A stretch of 64,000 nucleotides of DNA from Neckera pumila (lineage: Eukaryota; Streptophyta; Bryopsida; Hypnales; Neckeraceae): NCBI GenBank assembly GCA_963969595.1, contig OZ018409.1:7826520-7890519 (forward strand), written 5' to 3'. Shown here piece after piece: positions 12,340 to 24,948 of this stretch (the first letter of the stretch is position 1; every line of letters begins with the position of its first letter). Below the pieces are notes generated by a model. That model saw only the letters and a list, made by a program, of their open reading frames with translations. It ran no database searches and was not told the DNA's origin. The position numbers and the translations under genes are program-made.

Positions 12340-12627
12340 TTAGACCTTTAAGTATATATATATGCCACAATTTTTTGCATTGAAATGACGCCACTTTAAT
12401 GAAATTAACGTTGGATTTGCATGAATAAAGTCAATCAGGGCATTGAAGATTGGTGTGAAGGCAATACAATACTCATAAACATACTTGTAACTCACCATCC
12501 AGACTCCGTACACTCTTCCAAGAAGATTATCACATATTAAGAAATCACCCTCATCTTCAAAAAGATACTCCAAAAATACAATACCTTCACCATAAGCATC
12601 ATGATGGTAGTCCATGTCACCTACCAA
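12340..12627 (-). CDS. Unassigned ORF, 95 codons
   Basis: It is open from 12627 to 12340 and reads MVGDMDYHHDAYGEGIVFLE followed by aromatic- and acid-rich sequence. The composition looks more protein-like than most ORFs here, and a possible splice acceptor (GGTAG) falls in its first codons, so it could be one exon of a gene or of a dead element. I recognise no family and see no neighbouring exon. Treat it as hypothetical. Confidence 0.2.
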   Translation of the reverse strand: MVGDMDYHHDAYGEGIVFLEYLFEDEGDFLICDNLLGRVYGVWMVSYKYVYEYCIAFTPIFNALIDFIHANPTLISLKWRHFNAKNCGIYIYLKV

Positions 12628-12640
12628 TGGGAAAGAAACA

Positions 12641-12871
12641 CATTAGATGACATTGGAGGGCATTGGAGGGCCGTTTCAAGCCCATTCTCAAATCTGACCC
12701 AATTTTGTGAACAAGGATATGGGTTGTCAGAATTTTATTTTATTTTCAAAAAATGACGTGGCACAACGCCAACTACATCAGCCAGCTATTGCAGCTGCGA
12801 AAACGCAATCTAAAAACGCAAGGAACTCTCCGGGACTCACGGTCTCCCAGTGCCCTCAAATGTCATCTAAC
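12641..12871. mobile_element. CATTAG-family MITE (short copy)
   Basis: The left end is CATTAGATGACATTGGAGGG. The right end, read inward, is GTTAGATGACATTTGAGGGC. The signature TGACGTGGCACAACGCC lies inside. It is 231 bp with no ORF. Confidence 0.55.
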
Positions 12872-12937
12872 AAGCCAGTTTGATAATAAAAAAATTCATT
12901 ATCAAAAAGCCCAAATACTTCAAATAAAAAAAGTAAA

Positions 12938-13880
12938 TTAACCCCTAAAGGTCAGAGATTATGTTTTTACCAAAACTGCTCCAAAATTGCCATTTCTAAT
13001 ACAAGTAACAAATTTTTGAAGAAAAACATTTTGGAAAAATGTAACCAAAGGATCTTGTAGTACACTAGTTCAAAATGTTGTGGAAAAAACTTCAGATATT
13101 TCACCTTGTAGATTGCAAGATAATAGCGTTTGAATTGACAAAAATCCATTTTTTGTCCCTCCGAAAATCCAAGCAGCTGCACTACAGAAGGTCACATTTG
13201 TATGAAAAAAATGTCCAAAATTGTGGGAATTCTTTGGGTCCATTTTTCAAGGCAAGTTGGCTACATGCTTGAAAATTTTCAGATGATTTGGAATTATAAA
13301 ACATATAGGAAAAAAATAGTGAGTAGAAAGAAAGTAGAAAATGATTCAATACACTATATTGTTAAGAATTTAGATATGGAATTGAAAAATGCCAATCCAC
13401 ATGGTTGAAATGTTGTAATAAACAATCTACACCCAATGTTTTTATTTTTTTTCAAAACTAATGGAAACTAAGTTAAATAAAAGGCTTCAAAATTTATTTT
13501 AGAGTAGAGATTCTATAACTACCCTCAAACTAAGAATCCTCATAACTTTTGACTCATTAATTTAAATGGAATGATTCAAAGCTTTCAGCGTATATATAAA
13601 TCTAAAGAACCAATTTTAAAATTTTATTTTTCTTAAAAGTGATTTTAAAAGACATTTTTTGAGCTGTCCAAGCTGCCCGGCGACCAATGCAAATGACATG
13701 TCATGCAATAACTTTTTAACCATGTAGTCAAAAGTTATGAAAATTGTTGGGCCTTAAAGCTACTGCTTGGGCACATTTTGTATGAAAATTTCAAAGGAAA
13801 AAAATGAAAATTTCCTTTGTAGTGAACTGCTCCAAATCGCTATGTTTTCAAAAAACGGTATTTGGTCCTTTAGGGGTTAA
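12938..13880 (-). mobile_element. TTAA-CCCC element, copy A2
   Basis: Complete copy: left TTAACCCCTAAAGGTC, right GGTCCTTTAGGGGTTAA. It has the family core with GTAGATTGCAAGATAATAGC and a CTGCCCGGCGACC block. Length is 943 bp. Confidence 0.8.
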
Positions 13881-14778
13881 ATCATGCTAAGTCGGGGAAA
13901 GGAGATAATTTAGCAAAGCTAAACACATGACCTACAAAATCTTTAATTTTTTCATGAGGGACTTGCTATCCTAAGTTGCAGCCGACCATCTTATACTTCT
14001 TTCCTTTCATACGGGCATGCTTTGATGACCAAAGCCCCTTCCATTCCTTAGGTCTATATTTCTCAATCTCTTAAGCAAAACCATCATCAATCTTGGCCTC
14101 GATCTTATACATCTAAAGTAGTCACAATAATTTTTAATATAGAAGGCCTAAAAAAGTCACTTCCTACAATGAAATTACATTGAAAAGTTAGAAGTTTGAT
14201 CCTAATGAGGTCATTAATCATTCCATTATTATTAAATAAGACATTAATTGTGACCAAAATCTCATTTATTGAAAAAATCTATAATGGGATCATTCCCTAG
14301 GTGTCCACAATGGAGTTAAGACTGGCCTAACTATATTATATTAGAGAGGTTACTGAGTTAGGGAAAGTCATTGCATTTATGATATTTGTATGCGGCCTAA
14401 GACAAGACTATACAATCAATATTACCTTAGAGAGGTTATTACCTTAGAGAGGTTCTATTGTGTGTGATGTTTCCGATAGCTTTATCATTTCTAGCAGAAG
14501 CAAATACAAAAAACAAAACCACAAATTTATAATAGAAGAACTTTAATCTATGCCATCATTTGAACAAATTAAAGAACAATAAAATAATGATTGTCAATGA
14601 GTATATTCATTACAAGCTAACATCAAAGCAAATAGTCAAGCTTTAACCTAATAATTGCTTATTGCATGGTCAAGCACCATTTATAAATGAATTTAAGTCA
14701 TTTAACCCTTAAAAGTCTAAAAAGTACAATTTGGATTGCAACATGGTGTTTTTACACTAAAAGATTTCCCTTAACTGG
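13881..14778. other. A+T-rich spacer
   Basis: No gene is visible. A repeated GAGAGGTTA motif occurs three times at 14344-14450. TTTAACCCTTAAAAGTC at 14700 may be the edge of another decayed TTAA element. Confidence 0.4.
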
Positions 14779-16741
14779 TTAACCCCTCATTGTCTTAGGG
14801 GACCAAAAGTGTCCTCACATAGTTTCAAGTCCAATTCAAAGTGCTGTAACTTTTACATCCGCTGTTTGAATTCATAACAATGCAACTGACTCCAAAGATT
14901 CCCCAACCTGAAGGTATAACTTTATAAAGATACCTTCTTTTGCTGTGACTTTGGTTGAATTCTCAATTCAGATTGGTTGTTGTCTCTTGTTGTACAGTGT
15001 TTTCAGGCACACTCCCAATCGTAAAGCTACAATAGTCTTTGACATGAAAGAAGCAAAAGGGCCCCCCGCAATACTATCTAATAATGTTACGTTCAATAAA
15101 ACTTGTTGGAAAATTTGCGCTCTCTTTTCTAGTTTATGTGGTAAAATTTTTAGATCAATTCAAGATGTACTAAGATCTTGGAAGCCAATCAAAGTTCTTA
15201 GGTTCAAATTGAGTCAATCACCAAACTACATTTGAAGGCTGCAATTTTGGAGGCTTGTATCTCCTTCATCCAATGTTCATTTTCAATAAAAATTTATTGA
15301 ATTATGTTTCCCTTGAAGTCTAGTTATTGTGGTAAAATTTTCATGTGAATCCCAGTTGTTTGAGTAACTGGGAGCAATTCGAAGTTCAAAATCCTGACAT
15401 TTTTAGATTATAGTGAACTTCAATGGCTTGTTTCTTCTTCATAAAGTGTTAGTTTCTAATAATTGATTTTGGAAAAGTTGCACATACTAGTCTAGTTTAT
15501 GTGGCTAAAATTTCATATCAATCCAAGATGTTATGAGTGCCTAAGAAGCACTTTAGTAGAAGGGGTTCAGCCTTAGATGTGTTTCTAGGAAAATTTCAGC
15601 TCCAAATGTGTTGCTAGGAAAATTTCAACATCCTTTTTCAACACTAAAACATTATAATCTTGCAATCTACAAGGCCAAATGGCTCCAAATTTGATTCACA
15701 TCATCTGCACCACGAACACTACAAGATTATACGGTTGAAGTCTCTATATTAACCCCTAAAAGCCCATTGTCCCTTTAGGGGACAAATGGGATTTGGGGCA
15801 AGTACCTACATGCTGAATTTTTGTTGTGATTTTTCAAAAATAATTTGAATATAGAAAAACTACTAAGCTTTGTAGGAATACAATTTTTTTTTCAATCGGT
15901 GCTTGGGAAAAAAAGTCATGCCCAAATAAGCTCAAAACAGGGGACGGAGGGCAGCAAAAAAATTTGCAGTTTTGTTTTGTTTTTTTAATTTTTTTGCTTA
16001 TATTTTTATCTATCTGGAAAGCTTTGATTCATTTCATTTGAATTTGTTATGAGAAAGTGATAGACAATCTTGTTTTTTAGGCACTTAGAGCATCTTCATA
16101 AAAAAATAATTTGTAGGATTCATTTTTGAATGCAATTTTTACAATTTTTCATAGATAAAAGTTCCGTAAGGTTTAGTTTTTTTGCTAGAACAATCTCACA
16201 ATTGGGATTAATGCTTTTTAATTCTGTATAAAAGATATTAATATTTTAGAGTTTCCTTCTATCTCGTACCTACTTCTATTTAACAATTTTTTTAGTAAGA
16301 AAATTAATTTTTTTTGGATTTTTATTTTCTCCTAGATTCTCAACTCAATTTTCTACTATAAAGATTTAAAGCTCAGAACTCTGTAGTGCAAAAAAATTTA
16401 CTTAAAAATGTTCAAAGTCATAAAATCTAGTCCCACAATGTGCTTAAAACCTTGTTTTTTTTCACTTTAAACGCAAATATCTTGCAATCTATGTTGTCAA
16501 AAATTTTGAAATTTTCTGCACGCATTCTCATACTAGTTAGGTGTAAGATCCTATGGTTAGATGTGCAAAAAAAACATTTTTCAATTTCTTTTACTCTTTG
16601 CTATAAAAATGGCAGATTTAGGTGTTTTTTTACAAAAAAAAAGGCCTTGGGCCTTCAAGGGTTAATGACATTTAGATCTATAACTCTTCAAAAGCAATGA
16701 TGTTTTTGAACTCAAATAGGCCTTAGGCGATGAGGGGTTAA
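14779..16741. mobile_element. TTAA-CCCC element type B (B2), split by nested copy A3
   Basis: The ends are TTAACCCCTCATTGTC on the left and, read inward, TTAACCCCTCATCGCC on the right. The body matches B1 (23979-24948) in inverse orientation: CAATGTTCATTTTCAATAAA, AGTGCTGTAACTTTTACATC and a tail with AAAAGCAATGATGTTTTTGA. Between 15748 and 16666 the text is replaced by a complete type A element. Removing that leaves a B element of about 1.05 kb. Confidence 0.75.
15749..16665 (+). mobile_element. TTAA-CCCC element, copy A3, nested in B2
   Basis: It starts TTAACCCCTAAAAGCCCATT and ends GGGCCTTCAAGGGTTAA. Just inside the left end is a stem-loop (CCCATTGTCCC...GGGACAAATGGG). It is inserted at a TTAA in the B2 tail with TTAA on both sides. 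Confidence 0.8.
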
Positions 16742-17013
16742 CTGTCTTTTCTCATTGGTTAATAAAATTACATTTCATTCAACAAGATAATTACCACCTA
16801 GAAAATTAATCACCACAAACAAAATACGGAGTATATATTTTGGTGGAAATGGTTACTCTATATAATTCAAAATAGAGTGACTTCGGTGAACTACAGTAGA
16901 CAGTGTCACTTGCACTATTTGGACAAATTAGTGTAGTCAAGAATGTCATGAGCACTCCGCATTTGTGGACATGAGATTGTAGGACTTCTGAGGTTGTGAA
17001 TTTCTGCTCAGCG

Positions 17014-19363
17014 ATGGCGACGCTCGCCACGCCTGGTTTAGGGTTTGCGTCATCGTCGTCTTCTGTTTCTTCACGACCGCAATGTGGACTTTCGCCAGGT
17101 GGGAGTTTGGGAGCGAGTTTTGGAGGTGAGTTGATGAGGCGTGCCGTGACATTGAGATCACGGCCATGGCGGACTGCCGCTGCTTGTCGAGCTCTGCAGT
17201 CAAACTCGGACGAAATTGCGACTCCCCCTCCTCCTTTCGTTCCTGATCAACCCCAGGTTCTCGTTCTCTACTTTTGTTTCAAGGTTTGGTGTTGAGACTT
17301 AACTTGGAGAATCTAGAACCCCAATTTATCATTGAGCGGTGAGGTCCTATTCAATGGTTGTTGACTCTGGTTGACTCTTGATTGCAATTGAAAGGGGATT
17401 CCAATGCAAATTAGAGCGTATGGTTTGGATGCTGCGTGCAAAAATTATGAGGGTTCAAAGTTAATTGGTAGATGACGTAAGATTCTCACAAGATTTGTGG
17501 TCTTGGTACTGGATTCTTGTCAGAAATGAACTGGGGAGTCCAGTGCTCGTAAGTGTATATTAAGGTAACCGGCTCTGAAATCGCACAGGCTCTAAAACCG
17601 CCCACCCTACTCAAATGTACACTACTTGTACATGTTGTTTTTTCATAGCCTTCAACAATGTACAAACAGTGTACATTTTAGGGGGTGGGCGATTTTAGAG
17701 CCCTATGCCACTTCAACTTCAAAATTTCATATCTAATTTCAGAAAGCTCCAAAAAATATGAAACGACTTGGATGAGATGCCAATTCCTCTTCTCTTTCAA
17801 GAAAAATTTACTGAAAATTATTTCAAGAAGCTTTGCTTCCTCAAAAATTCACTTTCAGCTCTTAAATGGGCGATTTCTGGACCTGTTACCTTATTTGGAT
17901 TCTGTATGCAAAAGTTAAGAGTGATTGAAATTGATTTGGTAGATGACCTAATACCTAGTTGGATTGTATTCTTTTTACACCTCTGCCCTTCTTGTATCCT
18001 CATACCATCTGCCCTCCCAAATTACTCACTCTGCAATTGCACATTCCTTGTATATCACCAGAGTTTATCATGTTTTTCACACATTTGATTGTTCACAACT
18101 CCCACGAGGCAAATTGTAAACACATGTTCATTTATCCCCCAGGGGCAGTATCGTTTGAGATGCAGGATCTGAATGTGGAATTCTTGCAGGTGTTTTATTT
18201 TGCCATCGCCAATGCTCAATCCCTCATGTAAGTGCCCCTTGGACTTATTTGTATTTGTGAATTCTTTGTGGCGTGCGTTGTTAATGAAAAGAGATCCATA
18301 CAAGGTTTAGGGTTTTAGATGCAATCGGTGTCATGCACTGTTGTTGCTTGCTTATCTCAACTCATAATTTTTTATCTTTCTTAAAATTTTTGTAGTATGT
18401 ATGGTTGCATCCAGAAATCTTGCAGACTGGACTATAATTTAAGGGAAGATATCTATTCCACTGTTGAAAGTGCTCTAATCATTGGAACTGTATGTTTGGG
18501 CAGGCTTGAAGGAGCCCGCCTTGAAGTCGTTTTACAGGATGGAATTGAAAGAGCTGAAAGGTGAGTCAGTTGTCCTAGTTGGGTTCCACAGGAGAGAATG
18601 TGACGGCTTCATTATTGGAATACCTACTTGAACTGAATGAGCTCTTATTTGGTGATATTCTGATTTACAGTTGTGAAGTGTCTGGGGATCATCTAGACAG
18701 TGCGTTACAGCTGCTACGGAGGGTTAATAACTGGTGGTTACATAGATAAGAATTTGCACTTGTTGGACTGCAAGTGGATCATTCTCCATGCAAACTGCAT
18801 GGCTGACATTTTCAGCTATTTTCTCCCTAGTTTCTTCTGCTCAGAGCTTTCACAAAGTTTTATTGATTGTACTGGCGTTCCCTTGTAAAGTGACTTAAGA
18901 GGATTACATTGTTTTATTTGTCAGGGCTAAAAGACCGAAAGATGTATGGCTCGTCATGGAGCCAGCATTCTTAAACGAGCATCCTGGACTCAAAGCTTTA
19001 AATGTCCAGCTCACAAAACCAACAGCTGCCATCTTATCCACAAATGCGGACTGGATGCTTTCGTTTATCAAGAAAAGTCTTCCTCAGGTATGCAACCGCT
19101 CTAGGTTTGTAATGTTTTGAAAATTCCAGCCTCAAGCCCATTGGTCAGGTTTAGGGTTTACTGCTGTGTTTTTAGCTCTACGCTCTTGTAGACGCAACCC
19201 TATCCATTGCATTAATATCGTGAAACTGCTGTTGTCCTTGCTTTTCTGGATCAAGGCGGTTATTGGCAAGTTCACTGCTCCGTCGACAGCAGTCCCTGAT
19301 CCGCTGAAGTCAAATTTGAACGCAAACAGTGATGTCGTTGGTGGGGGCGGTGTATGGCATTGA
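17014..19363 (+). CDS. Probable plastid protein of unknown function, ~202 aa
   Basis: Proposed exons are 17014-17256, 18190-18227, 18504-18560, 18925-19087 and 19256-19363. All phases agree, giving about 202 residues. The start ATG at 17014 opens a Ser/Arg-rich stretch poor in acidic residues (MATLATPGLGFASSSSSVSS to RSRPWRTAAACRALQ) typical of a chloroplast transit peptide of about 60 residues. The rest includes FAIANAQSLM, LEGARLEVVLQDGIERAE, RPKDVWLVMEPAFLNEHPG and ILSTNADWMLSFIKKSL. The AxxxA...LEV pattern faintly recalls the start of DUF1995-type plastid proteins, but that is weak. The acceptor of the last exon (CAAG) is poor, and the C terminus may instead continue past a very short intron into 19411-19460 (PGGLKAGMKLLKHLSSREG, then stop). 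The first intron holds a MITE and part of a dispersed repeat. Confidence 0.55.
17588..17702. mobile_element. Small fold-back MITE in intron 1 of the plastid gene
   Basis: GGCTCTAAAACCGCCCACCC at the left and its near-exact reverse complement GGGTGGGCGATTTTAGAGCC at the right bound a 115-bp element that also holds TGTACA repeats. Confidence 0.65.
17703..17895. repeat. Dispersed repeat D, partial copy
   Basis: The stretch containing AAATATGAAACGACTTGG (17754-17771) to CAGCTCTTAAATGGGC matches 63862-63990 at the right edge of the window in the same orientation. It is a fragment of a TTAA-bounded repeat (see 63302). Confidence 0.55.
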
Positions 19364-21019
19364 TGACTACTGAAGAACCAAGTAATCTTAAGAATGTTGC
19401 CTTTCCAGGAAGCCCGGGGGTCTTAAAGCAGGGATGAAACTCCTAAAGCACTTATCTTCACGAGAAGGTTTCGGGTGAGATAACTGTAACAGAGTTCCAA
19501 CTCTCTGAGCTTGTATTGCATTCTGCCTTCTGTAATACTAGCCCTAGAAGGGGTCGGTATTATCTTCTTACGGCGACAGAGATGCAGAGACTCCCTCTTC
19601 GTACTAGCAAATCAAAGTCGAAAGACACTGGACGTGGAAGGAGCAAGACCTCAGAGTCGGGCAACACTTGCAGAACTGTTTGCGGAAAACCATAGCTGGT
19701 TAGGAGGTTATGTGGACTGCTCATCATTTTTTCAACGTCTTCCATCCAGAACGATTTTGAGTTCGACAATATGTACGCATATGCTGTGCGTTGAGGGAGA
19801 ACCATCGTAATTGCTGCCAAAAATGTCATCTCATCTCCTAGACTTACATAACATTATTATCCAAGTTCTAGCGGGGCGCTCTTTTACTCTCACAAAATTA
19901 GAAATCCTGCTTGTGGGGAGGTGTCAGGGTACACTGTATTTTGACCCCCGCAAAATTTCAAGGTGTATTCCATCCCCTGGTGAGTTTTTCAGAAATCTCT
20001 TAATGTATAGGAGGCTATGTAATTTTTTGACGTTAAAGATTATGATGTTGCTTGAGACACCAAACTTATTCTTCAATGATTCAGGCAGGAGTTTCCAGCT
20101 TTTGCAAGACGTCTCTTTCTAGTTTTGAGAACGCCGGTTTGGTACCTGTGCTGCATGAGGTGAAACTCGTGCCTCAAGAATGAATACAAGGCCAAGTTAA
20201 GCATGCTGTTGCAGTGATGCATTTGAAGTATTTCCTGATGCAATGTGATGCGGTTTTGGATTTGTCGGATATTTAAATCCTTCAGTGAGATCGTGCTTGC
20301 TTGTTTCTTGTAAAATTACGATTGCTTGTTGAATTTTGCAAGCCTCCACGAATGCATCTTAACTTTGAACATGGATAGAATATAGGTGAGCAACGCCTCG
20401 GAATAAAAATCTGAAAAAATTTATTCTTGAAAAGACACTTACTTCCTCGCACTTGAATTTGCTATTATATTCAACCTGTATAGATTTTCAAAACGGTTTT
20501 AGATGGTTATTTCACAGGTTACTTAGATTTCATGTTAGTGTCGTGATTGATATCTACTCTCAATTTTTGAGAATTTCTTTAAGATGTACTGTACAGAAAA
20601 TGACATGAAGCCACTACGTACTCTTTACAACTTATCATGAGTTCCTGACTAGGAGACTCCTGTTTGAAATGATGATGAGATTGGTCTGCTTGTTGGAATG
20701 CTTTGTGACAACGGAACTTACTGGATTTCAACATTGGGGGAATGGACGCATTGGAGGCTGCTAATATACGAGTCAAAACATACAGGAGCAGTTGTATCAA
20801 ATCTGTGGACCTGTCCTTCCGGCCTTTCATTCTTAGAACTGTTGGGACTCGGGAGTGACCGGCTTGCAGACTGTTACAATGGCCACTCCTTAATTGCCAA
20901 TAGATTTTGGGTCCTTTTGTACTCAACAAAATCATTGTGCAATATCCCAACCTCCACATAAGGTGAAAACACCCAAAAACGTCAAAATAAGCAATCCAGT
21001 ATTGTTGAAGGCACCTTTT
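19364..21019. other. Downstream region of the plastid gene
   Basis: Base composition up to about 20960 is closer to genic than that of the flanks, and some of it may be 3' untranslated sequence or alternative exons. ORFs on both strands (for example 20579-20959 minus, 20698-20961 plus) show no recognisable motifs. Confidence 0.3.
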
Positions 21020-21020
21020 T

Positions 21021-21038
21021 CATATATATATATATATA
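21021..21038. repeat. (TA)n tract, left of Helitron
   Basis: A short TA run directly abutting the TC start of the proposed Helitron. Confidence 0.7.
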
Positions 21039-21699
<661 letters not shown>

Positions 21700-21824
21700 T
21701 TATTGTTATTATCATTATTATTATTACTATTATTTAGAATTAGAAATTGAAAATCATGAATTCTCAAAAAAAAAATTAGAATTTTAGAATAATAAGACAT
21801 GCAATCTATACCTATGGTTAGGTT

Positions 21825-22005
21825 GTTTGTTTGTCTAGTTTGTTTTGTTTGTTACGGTAAGATTTTTGGAATTGTGCCTCTCTCGACTGTGTTCTTGGTA
21901 CTGTCGAAAAGTCCTAAACAAGGAGGGGTGCATGGGCTTTGTTTCGTGGTATTTAGGCATATAGTGTAAAAGTTATTGAATTCCAAAGTTTTTATAAATT
22001 AAAAA
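21825..22005. repeat. Dispersed repeat shared with 30303-30477
   Basis: It shares GTTTGTTTTGTTTGTTA-like, GTACTGTCGAAAAGTCCT and TGCATGGGCTTTGTTTC-like blocks, in order and at similar spacing, with 30303-30477. The other copy is more G+C rich. Confidence 0.6.
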
Positions 22006-22877
22006 ATTACTTTTACTTTTACTTTTGGTTGTAGCAGTAGTACAAGGTTCATTAGTTTCTATGAATTTTTAAAGTGAAACTTCCTAGGTCACTAAAAACA
22101 TCATAGAGTTTGATTCTAAATTGATCAAAATCTAGATAAAATAATTGTTAGTCAATCACAGGCCTATGTTGAATGGTTTAATAACACTTTAGGGGATACT
22201 TTTAACAAAAGCCTATTGTCAAGAGCATAAACATGGACGGTTTTGGGTGTTTTCACCTTAGATCCTTGTATTCTTCATTTCTTCAAATCTATGCAGTCCA
22301 CACATCCATATTACTTGTTTGCAAAGTGGTACTTCAAAAATATAACTCTAGAGTCACTAGTAACATACTGAAAATACTAGTACCATCACTGGAAGCATAT
22401 CAAAAAAATCCGCCACAAAATAGATGTGAGTATTTTTTGATTTGGACATTAGATGATTGAATTACATTCTCAATATTCAATTAAATGTTTGATTTGGGTG
22501 TCAAATGAACGGATTTCTAAATCAAATCCTATGAAACAATATCACTTCTAAGCCCCCAAATTGTACGTATACACTCTTTTTAGTGTTTAAAATATTCACT
22601 TTAGAAATGGTGGCCATGGTGATAGTAGACATTGAAGTTTTGGTGCAAATAGGAGCTACCTTCTCACTATCATCACCCCTAAAGTGAGTGGAGGTTGAAG
22701 ATCAAATTGTAACAACAGTCAAATAAGTGACAATAGTTTTTGGATTTCTATTTCTATATGTCTATTTGAACAAATATTTTGCAGCCTTGTTTTTCCGTGA
22801 AGGAAAGTAAAGTCGTTATATCAAGACCCCAAGGTCTTTCCTTTAAGCTTAATGAGTCTGTCATGAAACAAAGAGCT
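22006..22877. other. A+T-rich spacer
   Basis: No coding or repeat signal I can support. Confidence 0.4.
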
Positions 22878-23521
22878 TTAACCCCTAAAAGCCCAAACAC
22901 CATTTTTTGGCAACATATCGATTTTGGGCAGCTCACTATGAATGGAGTTTCTATTTTTTTTCTTTGAAATTTTCACACAACATTTTCCCGAGGAGTAGCT
23001 TTATGGCCCAACAATTTTCATAACTTTAGACTATATGGTTAAAAAGTTATTGTATGATATGCAATTTTCAATGCTTGGCGGGCAGCTCAAAAAATTATTA
23101 AAAAATCACTTTTTAAAAAATAAAAATTTGAAATTGGTTCTTTAGATTTATATATACATGAAAGCTTTGAATCATTCCATTTTGATTTATGAGATGAAAA
23201 TTATGAAGTGTTCTAGTTTGCGGGCAGTTATAGATTCCCTACTCTAGAATAAACTTTGAAGTGATCTTGTGAAGTGCAGCTGCCTGGATTTTCGTAGGGA
23301 CAAAAAAAGGATTTTTCTCAATTCAAACACTAATATCTTGCAATCTGCACAATGGAAAATTCTGAATTTTTTTCCACATCTTCTCAAACCAGTGCACTAC
23401 AAGATCTTACGGTTACATATGTCCAAAAATGTTTTTTATTCTAAAATTTGGTACTTGTATTAGAAATGGCAGTTATGGAGCGTTTTTGGTGAAAACATAG
23501 TCAAATACATTTAGGGGTTAA
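22878..23521 (+). mobile_element. TTAA-CCCC element, copy A4 (internally shortened)
   Basis: Left TTAACCCCTAAAAGCCCAAA, right ACATTTAGGGGTTAA. The interior has the family core AATATCTTGCAATCTGCAC. At 644 bp it is shorter than the ~0.9 kb relatives. Sequence after 23522, with AAAAACATCATTACTTTTG (23548-23566), is the end of a type B element, so A4 lies against a B fragment (about 23518-23600). Confidence 0.7.
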
Positions 23522-23978
23522 AACCCTATGAGTTCCTATTCTGGGGTTTAAAAACATCATTACTTTTGAAGTGTTATAGGTCTAAAAATGTCACCAAGGT
23601 AAAGAAATCTCAGAAGCATGCTTTCCCACAGGCACACCCACCTTCAACTTTTGCACATGTTGAGCTTGAGGCACTTGTGTGTCTCCACCACCGTAGACCG
23701 ATAGAAACAAAGAATTTTCACATTTTTTTTCAAGTAGCTGTCTGCTGAAAATGACCACTCGTCTGTCCAAAATCAGTACTACCGTAGTACCACAATGCTA
23801 TTGGATTGACCCAACATAATTCATTTGACCAGCTCCATATTTTCAACTCATCACCGAAAGTTGAAACTGATAAGTTAGTCCAATATCTGTCAAAGTGTCA
23901 AGTATTTTCAAATCCTTTCGGAGTTTGGGTATTATGATATGCGCCCACGACAGAATGAGATTATAGTAAGTTTTTGAG

Positions 23979-24948
23979 TTAATCCTCCAAGGCCTTTTGG
24001 GATTTAAAAACATCATTACTTTTGAAGTGATATAGTTCAAACTGTTAATAAGGTATTAAATTTTCAACCCTACAATCTTGTAGTGTACGTGTTGTAGATG
24101 ACGTGAATCAAATTTGAAGTCATATGACCGTCTAGATTGCAAGATTATAATGTTTTAGTGTAGGAAAAAGATGCTGAAATTTTCCTAGAACACATTTGGA
24201 GATGAAATTTGATTTCTAAACTTCCTCAAATGAAAAAATAGTGAACTACAAAGTGATTCAAATCCAACATACAAACACATTGGTGAGAAAAATCATCATT
24301 GAATTGACTTATTATGTCTGCAAAATGGCTTTCAAATGTCAAAAAATAGCAAGAAAAGTTGCAAAAAAACACATCTAAAGTTGAACCTCCTTCTACTAAA
24401 ATGCTTCTCAATCAACTCATACCTCTTTGGATTAATATGAAATTTTAGCCACAAACAAGACTAGTATGTGCAACTTTAAAAAAAATATTGATTGGAAACG
24501 GAGACTATAGGAAGAAGAAACAAGCTGTAGAAGCTCACTGTAATCCAAAAATGTCGGGATTTTGAACTTCGAATTGCTCCCAAACATTCAAATCAACTCG
24601 GATTGGCATGAAACTTTTTCCACAACAATTATACTTCAAGAGAAACATAATCCAACAAATTTTATTGAAAATAAACATTGGATTAAGGAGATATAAGCCC
24701 CCGAAGTTGCAACCATCAATAGCGGTTTGGTGAACTCAACTTGAACGTCGTAACTTTGATTGGCTTACAAGAAATCAGTAAATCTTGGGTTGATTTGAAA
24801 ATATTACCACACAAACTAGAAAAGAGAGCACAAATTTTCCAACAATTTTTATTGAATCTGGACATCAGATGCAAAAGTTATAGCAATTTGAGTTGGAGTT
24901 GAAACTCTGTGAGGCCTCTTTTGGGCCCTGTGGGCATTGAGGGATTAA
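23979..24948 (-). mobile_element. TTAA element type B (B1)
   Basis: The ends are TTAATCCTCCAAGGCC and GGGCATTGAGGGATTAA. The body is the inverse of B2, including TTACTTTTGAAGTGATATAG near the left and AGTTATAGCAATTTGAGTTG near the right. It is 970 bp with no ORF. Confidence 0.7.

Noticed and set aside
20579..20961. Overlapping long ORFs on both strands
   Set aside because: Neither shows conserved motifs or plausible splice context; probably chance in a less A+T-rich stretch.
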